Assembly (NCBI RefSeq): GCF_001421705.1
Contig: NZ_LMKO01000022.1
Coordinates: 248,339-312,338 of the forward strand
Source of the DNA: Xylophilus sp. Leaf220
GTDB lineage: Bacteria; Pseudomonadota; Gammaproteobacteria; Burkholderiales; Burkholderiaceae_C
Reading direction: 5' to 3'
DNA length: 64,000 nt
Under the pieces are notes generated by a model, which made no database searches, was not told the origin of the DNA, and saw only the letters and a program-made list of their open reading frames with translations. The position numbers were made by a program, and so were the translations under genes. Below, in pieces: positions 61,352 to 64,000 of the stretch; the stretch's first letter is position 1, and every line of letters starts with the position of its first letter.

Positions 61352-61380
61352 CGATCCCAGGCGCTTGCCGCCCGGGATCG
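61352..61380. terminator. Hairpin after lysA
   Basis: CGATCCC (61352-61358) pairs with GGGATCG (61374-61380) around a 15-nt loop, 8 nt after the lysA stop codon. It is immediately followed by the 17-nt repeat copy 6. Possible terminator between converging lysA and msrQ; no T-tract. Confidence 0.4.
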
Positions 61381-61396
61381 CTATGGATTAGATAGC
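61380..61396. repeat. 17-nt AT-rich near-palindrome, copy 6
   Basis: GCTAT-N7-ATAGC, a perfect 5-bp stem, directly abutting the hairpin after lysA. A matching half-site GCTAT lies at 61467-61471, at the msrQ stop codon. Confidence 0.7.
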
Positions 61397-61401
61397 ATGA
61401 T

Positions 61402-61461
61402 GCCGGCGTCCAGCGCGGACTTCGGGCACTGATCTAGCGCAAAGCCGCGCTGCACGCCGGC
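61402..61461. repeat. 60-nt near-perfect long inverted repeat between lysA and msrQ
   Basis: Arms of 17 nt, GCCGGCGTCCAGCGCGG (61402-61418) and CCGCGCTGCACGCCGGC (61445-61461), pair with a single mismatch around a 26-nt loop. It fills most of the convergent gap and would make a very stable hairpin in either transcript. Probably a bidirectional transcription stop or RNA-stabilising structure; alternatively a mobile palindromic repeat. Confidence 0.6.
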
Positions 61462-61467
61462 CCGCTG

Positions 61468-62121
61468 CTATCGTTTTCGAATGGCGGCAGCAGGCGCAGG
61501 CGTGGCAACCGACTGCCGTGCCGCCCGCTTGCGCAGCGCCTGCACCACCCGGAATCCCAGCAGCACCGCGATGATCGCCGCATACACGAACACCTCGTTG
61601 AAGTTGTTCTTGCCGGCCCGCATCCAGAAGAAGTGCAGCAGCCCCAGCCCTGCGATCAGATAGATCAGCTTGTGCAGCGCCTGCCAGCGCTTGCTGCCCA
61701 GCGCCTTGATCGCCCGGTTGAACGAGGTGGCGGCCAGCGGCGTCAGCAGCAGGAAGGCGGCGAAGCCGACCAGGATGAACGGCCGCTTGGCGATGTCCTT
61801 GGCGATCTCGGGCACGTCGAAGCCCATGTCGAACCAGCTGTAGCACAGCAGGTGCACCACCACGTAGAAGTACGCGAAGAGCCCCAGCATCCGCCGGTAG
61901 CGCGCCAGGCCGTTCCACTTGCTGATCACCCGCAGCGGCGTGACGGCCAGCACGATGCAGATGAAGCGCAGCGTCCAGTCGCCGGTGGCGCGGATCAGCG
62001 CCTCGGCCGGGTTGGCGCCCAGCGTGTCGGCGAACGCTCCGTAGGCCAGCCAGGCGAAGGGCAGCAGGCACAGCAGGAACACGACCGGCTTGGCCGCAGG
62101 GTGCAAAAGCAGCTTGTTCAT
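61468..62121 (-). CDS. msrQ: Heme-binding membrane subunit MsrQ
   Basis: 217-residue inner-membrane protein with about six helices of the ferric-reductase-like family. Heme-ligand histidines are likely in FAYFYVVVHLLCYSW and KRWQALHKLIYLIAGLGLLHFFW. It passes electrons from the quinone pool or flavin reductase to MsrP for repair of oxidised periplasmic methionines. Start ATG 62121 (MNKLLLHP) is preferred to GTG/ATG options nearer 62148. 135 nt downstream of msrP. Confidence 0.94.
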   Translation of the reverse strand: MNKLLLHPAAKPVVFLLCLLPFAWLAYGAFADTLGANPAEALIRATGDWTLRFICIVLAVTPLRVISKWNGLARYRRMLGLFAYFYVVVHLLCYSWFDMGFDVPEIAKDIAKRPFILVGFAAFLLLTPLAATSFNRAIKALGSKRWQALHKLIYLIAGLGLLHFFWMRAGKNNFNEVFVYAAIIAVLLGFRVVQALRKRAARQSVATPAPAAAIRKR

Positions 62122-62256
62122 CGGATGTTTGTTATTGCAGCGCCGCATGGAGCGGTCGCCGTGGTTTTTCCGAAAGCACCTTCAGATGGCGGTGTCGCCT
62201 TTTCCGAAAGGGATGCCGAAACCTGCGACGCGTCGCGCCGAACGCGGGTCCGGCGT

Positions 62257-63255
62257 CTAGAAGTTCTTCTTCAGGTCCATGCCGGCATAGAGTTGGCCGA
62301 CCTGCGCCTCGTAGCCGTTGAACATCTCGGTCTTGCGGCGCTTGGCGAAGAGGCCGCCGCCGTCGCCGATGCGCCGCTCCGACGCCTGGCTCCAGCGCGG
62401 ATGGTCGACGTTCGGGTTCACGTTGGAATAGAAGCCGTACTCGTTGGCCGCGGCCTTGTTCCAGGCGGTGGACGGCTCCTTGTCGGTGAAGCGGATCTTG
62501 ACGATCGACTTGGCCGACTTGAAGCCGTACTTCCACGGCACCACCAGCCGCACCGGCGCGCCGTTCTGGTTGGGCAGCACCTCGCCGTACATGCCGAAGG
62601 ACAGCAGGGTCAGCGGGTGCATCGCCTCGTCCATCCGCAGGCCTTCGGTGTAGGGCCAGTCGAGCACCGCCGAGCCGACGTAGGGCATGGTCTTCTTGTC
62701 GGCCAGGGTGACGAACTCGACGAACTTGGCGCCGGGCTGCGGCTCGACCTTCTTGATCAGCTCGGCCAGCGAGTAGCCGACCCACGGGATCACCATCGAC
62801 CAGCCCTCTACGCAGCGCAGCCGGTAGATGCGCTCTTCCTGGGCGCTGAGCTTGATCAGGTCCTCGATGCCGTACTTGCCCGGCTTCTTGACCAGGCCCT
62901 CGATCTCGACCGTCCAGGGTTTCGTCTGCAGGGTGTGGGCGTTCTTGGCCGGGTCGGCCTTATCGGTGCCGAACTCGTAGAAGTTGTTGTAGGTGGAGGC
63001 GTCCTTGTAGTCGGTCACCTTCTCTAACGCCATCGCGCCGGCCACCGACGACTTGGCACCGGGCAGCGGCGCCAGCTTGCCTGGCGCGGCCGTCTGGGCC
63101 AGTGCCTCGCGGCCGGCCCAGGCGGCCAGCGCGCCGCCCGCAGCGCCGCCGGCCAGCAGCTTCATCATCCTGCGGCGGTCTTCGTAGACGGCGCGGGGCG
63201 TGATCTCGCTGGCGCGGGGATGGTCGAAGCCGGAGGAAGAGGATCGGATGGGCAT
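62257..63255 (-). CDS. msrP: Periplasmic methionine sulfoxide reductase MsrP
   Basis: 332-residue molybdopterin oxidoreductase that reduces protein-bound Met sulfoxide. It has a twin-arginine signal ([13 protein letters not shown], about residues 25-37), so it is folded with cofactor before export. The Mo-coordinating Cys is Cys148 in [12 protein letters not shown]-terminal [15 protein letters not shown] and [12 protein letters not shown] are family-typical. Operon with msrQ. Confidence 0.96.
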   Translation of the reverse strand: MPIRSSSSGFDHPRASEITPRAVYEDRRRMMKLLAGGAAGGALAAWAGREALAQTAAPGKLAPLPGAKSSVAGAMALEKVTDYKDASTYNNFYEFGTDKADPAKNAHTLQTKPWTVEIEGLVKKPGKYGIEDLIKLSAQEERIYRLRCVEGWSMVIPWVGYSLAELIKKVEPQPGAKFVEFVTLADKKTMPYVGSAVLDWPYTEGLRMDEAMHPLTLLSFGMYGEVLPNQNGAPVRLVVPWKYGFKSAKSIVKIRFTDKEPSTAWNKAAANEYGFYSNVNPNVDHPRWSQASERRIGDGGGLFAKRRKTEMFNGYEAQVGQLYAGMDLKKNF

Positions 63256-63367
63256 GGGAGGCCTTGTGGTCGAGGGGGAGGTGCAAGCGGGGCTGCTGAC
63301 GGAAGGTTCTACGCGCCGGCCGCCCTGGCGGTTTCAGCGTGTTTCCAAGCGTTCGAGCGGCCCGGAG

Positions 63368-64000
63368 CTAAAGCGTTCCGTAGCTGTGCAGTCCGCTCAG
63401 GAACATGTTCACGCCCAGGAAGGCGAAGGTGGTCACCGCCAAACCGACCAGCGCCCACCAGGCCGAGATCGCGCCGCGCATGCCCTTCATCAGCCGCATG
63501 TGCAGCCAGGCGGCGTAGTTGAGCCAGACGATCAGTGCCCAGGTCTCCTTCGGGTCCCAGCTCCAGTAGCCGCCCCAGGCCTCGGCCGCCCACAGGGCAC
63601 CCAGCACGGTCGCGATGGTGAAGAACGCGAAGCCGACCGCGATCGACTTGTACATCACGTCTTCCAGCACCGGCAGGGCCGGCAGCTTGGAGGCGATGCG
63701 CTTTCGGCCCAGCAAAATGCCGGCCACGATCAGCGCCGAGACGCCGAAGTACACCGCCCAGTAGCTGCCGCCCGGCTCCGACACCGTCTTGCGGAACACG
63801 ATCGGCTCGAAGCAGAGCACCACGCCCAGCGCCCACAGCGGCGCCAGCCTGTACCAGCGGGTCTCGCCCGCCTGCTGCTTGATCAGGTAGGCGAAGGCGA
63901 CCATCGCCGCCATCGCGAAGGTGCCGTAGCCGATGAAGTTGGCGGGCACGTGCAGCTTCATCCACCAGCTCTTGAGCGCCGGTACCAGCGGCTGGATCTC
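63368..64000 (-). CDS. ccsB: Cytochrome c biogenesis protein CcsB/ResC-type (partial, 5' end outside window)
   Basis: Membrane protein of system II cytochrome c maturation, which exports heme and attaches it to apocytochromes with ResB/CcsA. The heme-handling tryptophan-rich motif WGGYWSWDPKETWAL is visible, with LHVPANFIGYG before it and the C-terminal VNMFLSGLHSYGTL. The frame stays open to the right edge (residues E-I-Q-P-L-V-P-A-L-K-S-W-W precede the first internal Met), so the N-terminal part is missing. ResB would be expected just outside the window. Confidence 0.92.
   Translation of the reverse strand, partial: EIQPLVPALKSWWMKLHVPANFIGYGTFAMAAMVAFAYLIKQQAGETRWYRLAPLWALGVVLCFEPIVFRKTVSEPGGSYWAVYFGVSALIVAGILLGRKRIASKLPALPVLEDVMYKSIAVGFAFFTIATVLGALWAAEAWGGYWSWDPKETWALIVWLNYAAWLHMRLMKGMRGAISAWWALVGLAVTTFAFLGVNMFLSGLHSYGTL

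Overview
The window is one continuous stretch of very G+C-rich chromosome. Its gene order and protein sequences fit a member of the Burkholderiales, most likely the family Comamonadaceae (Variovorax/Acidovorax/Xylophilus type). Three syntenic blocks point there: mlaFEDACB - yadGH-like ABC - bolA - murA - hisGDCBHA, mrcA <> pilMNOPQ ... aroKB - dgt ... gltBD, and cyaY <> lptM - lysA. The species is inferred from style and synteny and cannot be named from the sequence alone. I saw no rRNA, tRNA, CRISPR array or prophage.

Layout. 1-5.3 kb (+): the end of a peptide ABC-transporter operon (binding protein cut by the left edge, then two permeases), translationally coupled to two unrelated aminopeptidases, an S58 DmpA-like enzyme and an M55 DppA-like D-aminopeptidase. 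5.4-8.3 kb (-): an isolated hisF, a hexose-6-phosphate mutarotase-like protein and galE. 8.3-21.2 kb (+): a complete pelABCDEFG operon for the cationic GalNAc/GlcNAc exopolysaccharide Pel, with mostly overlapping genes. 21.3-23.9 kb (+): two tandem paralogous lipoproteins, each with a bacterial Ig-like domain followed by a spherulin-4/GH135-type domain. That family includes the fungal galactosaminogalactan hydrolase Sph3.

24-37 kb (-): hisA, hisH, hisB, hisC, hisD, hisG, murA, a BolA protein, an ABC-2 exporter, and the Mla outer-membrane lipid-asymmetry operon. The normal hisA-hisF neighbourhood is split by about 17 kb containing galE, pel and the GH135-like genes. 37-43.6 kb (-): gltD and gltB. 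43.7-44.5 kb: a REP-associated (Y1-type) transposase that has lost its catalytic motifs. 44.7-56.6 kb (-): a methyltransferase, a DUF1415 protein, dgt, aroB, aroK, a low-G+C Ig-domain lipoprotein, and pilQPONM of the type IV pilus alignment machinery. 56.8-59.3 kb (+): mrcA (PBP1A). 59.4-64 kb: cyaY, lptM, lysA, msrQ/msrP (periplasmic methionine sulfoxide repair) and the end of a cytochrome c biogenesis gene.

The most interesting reading of the window is an extended Pel cassette. The divergent GalE carries a Cys (residue 298) at the gatekeeper position that in other GalE enzymes permits N-acetylated UDP-sugars, so it could make UDP-GalNAc. PelA-G polymerise and export. Two anchored GH135-like lipoproteins could trim or remodel the polymer. 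A second thread is a family of 17-nt AT-rich near-palindromes (GCTAY-N7-RTAGC). Two copies carry the start codons of hisH and hisD, and two others sit beside hairpins at convergent gene junctions.
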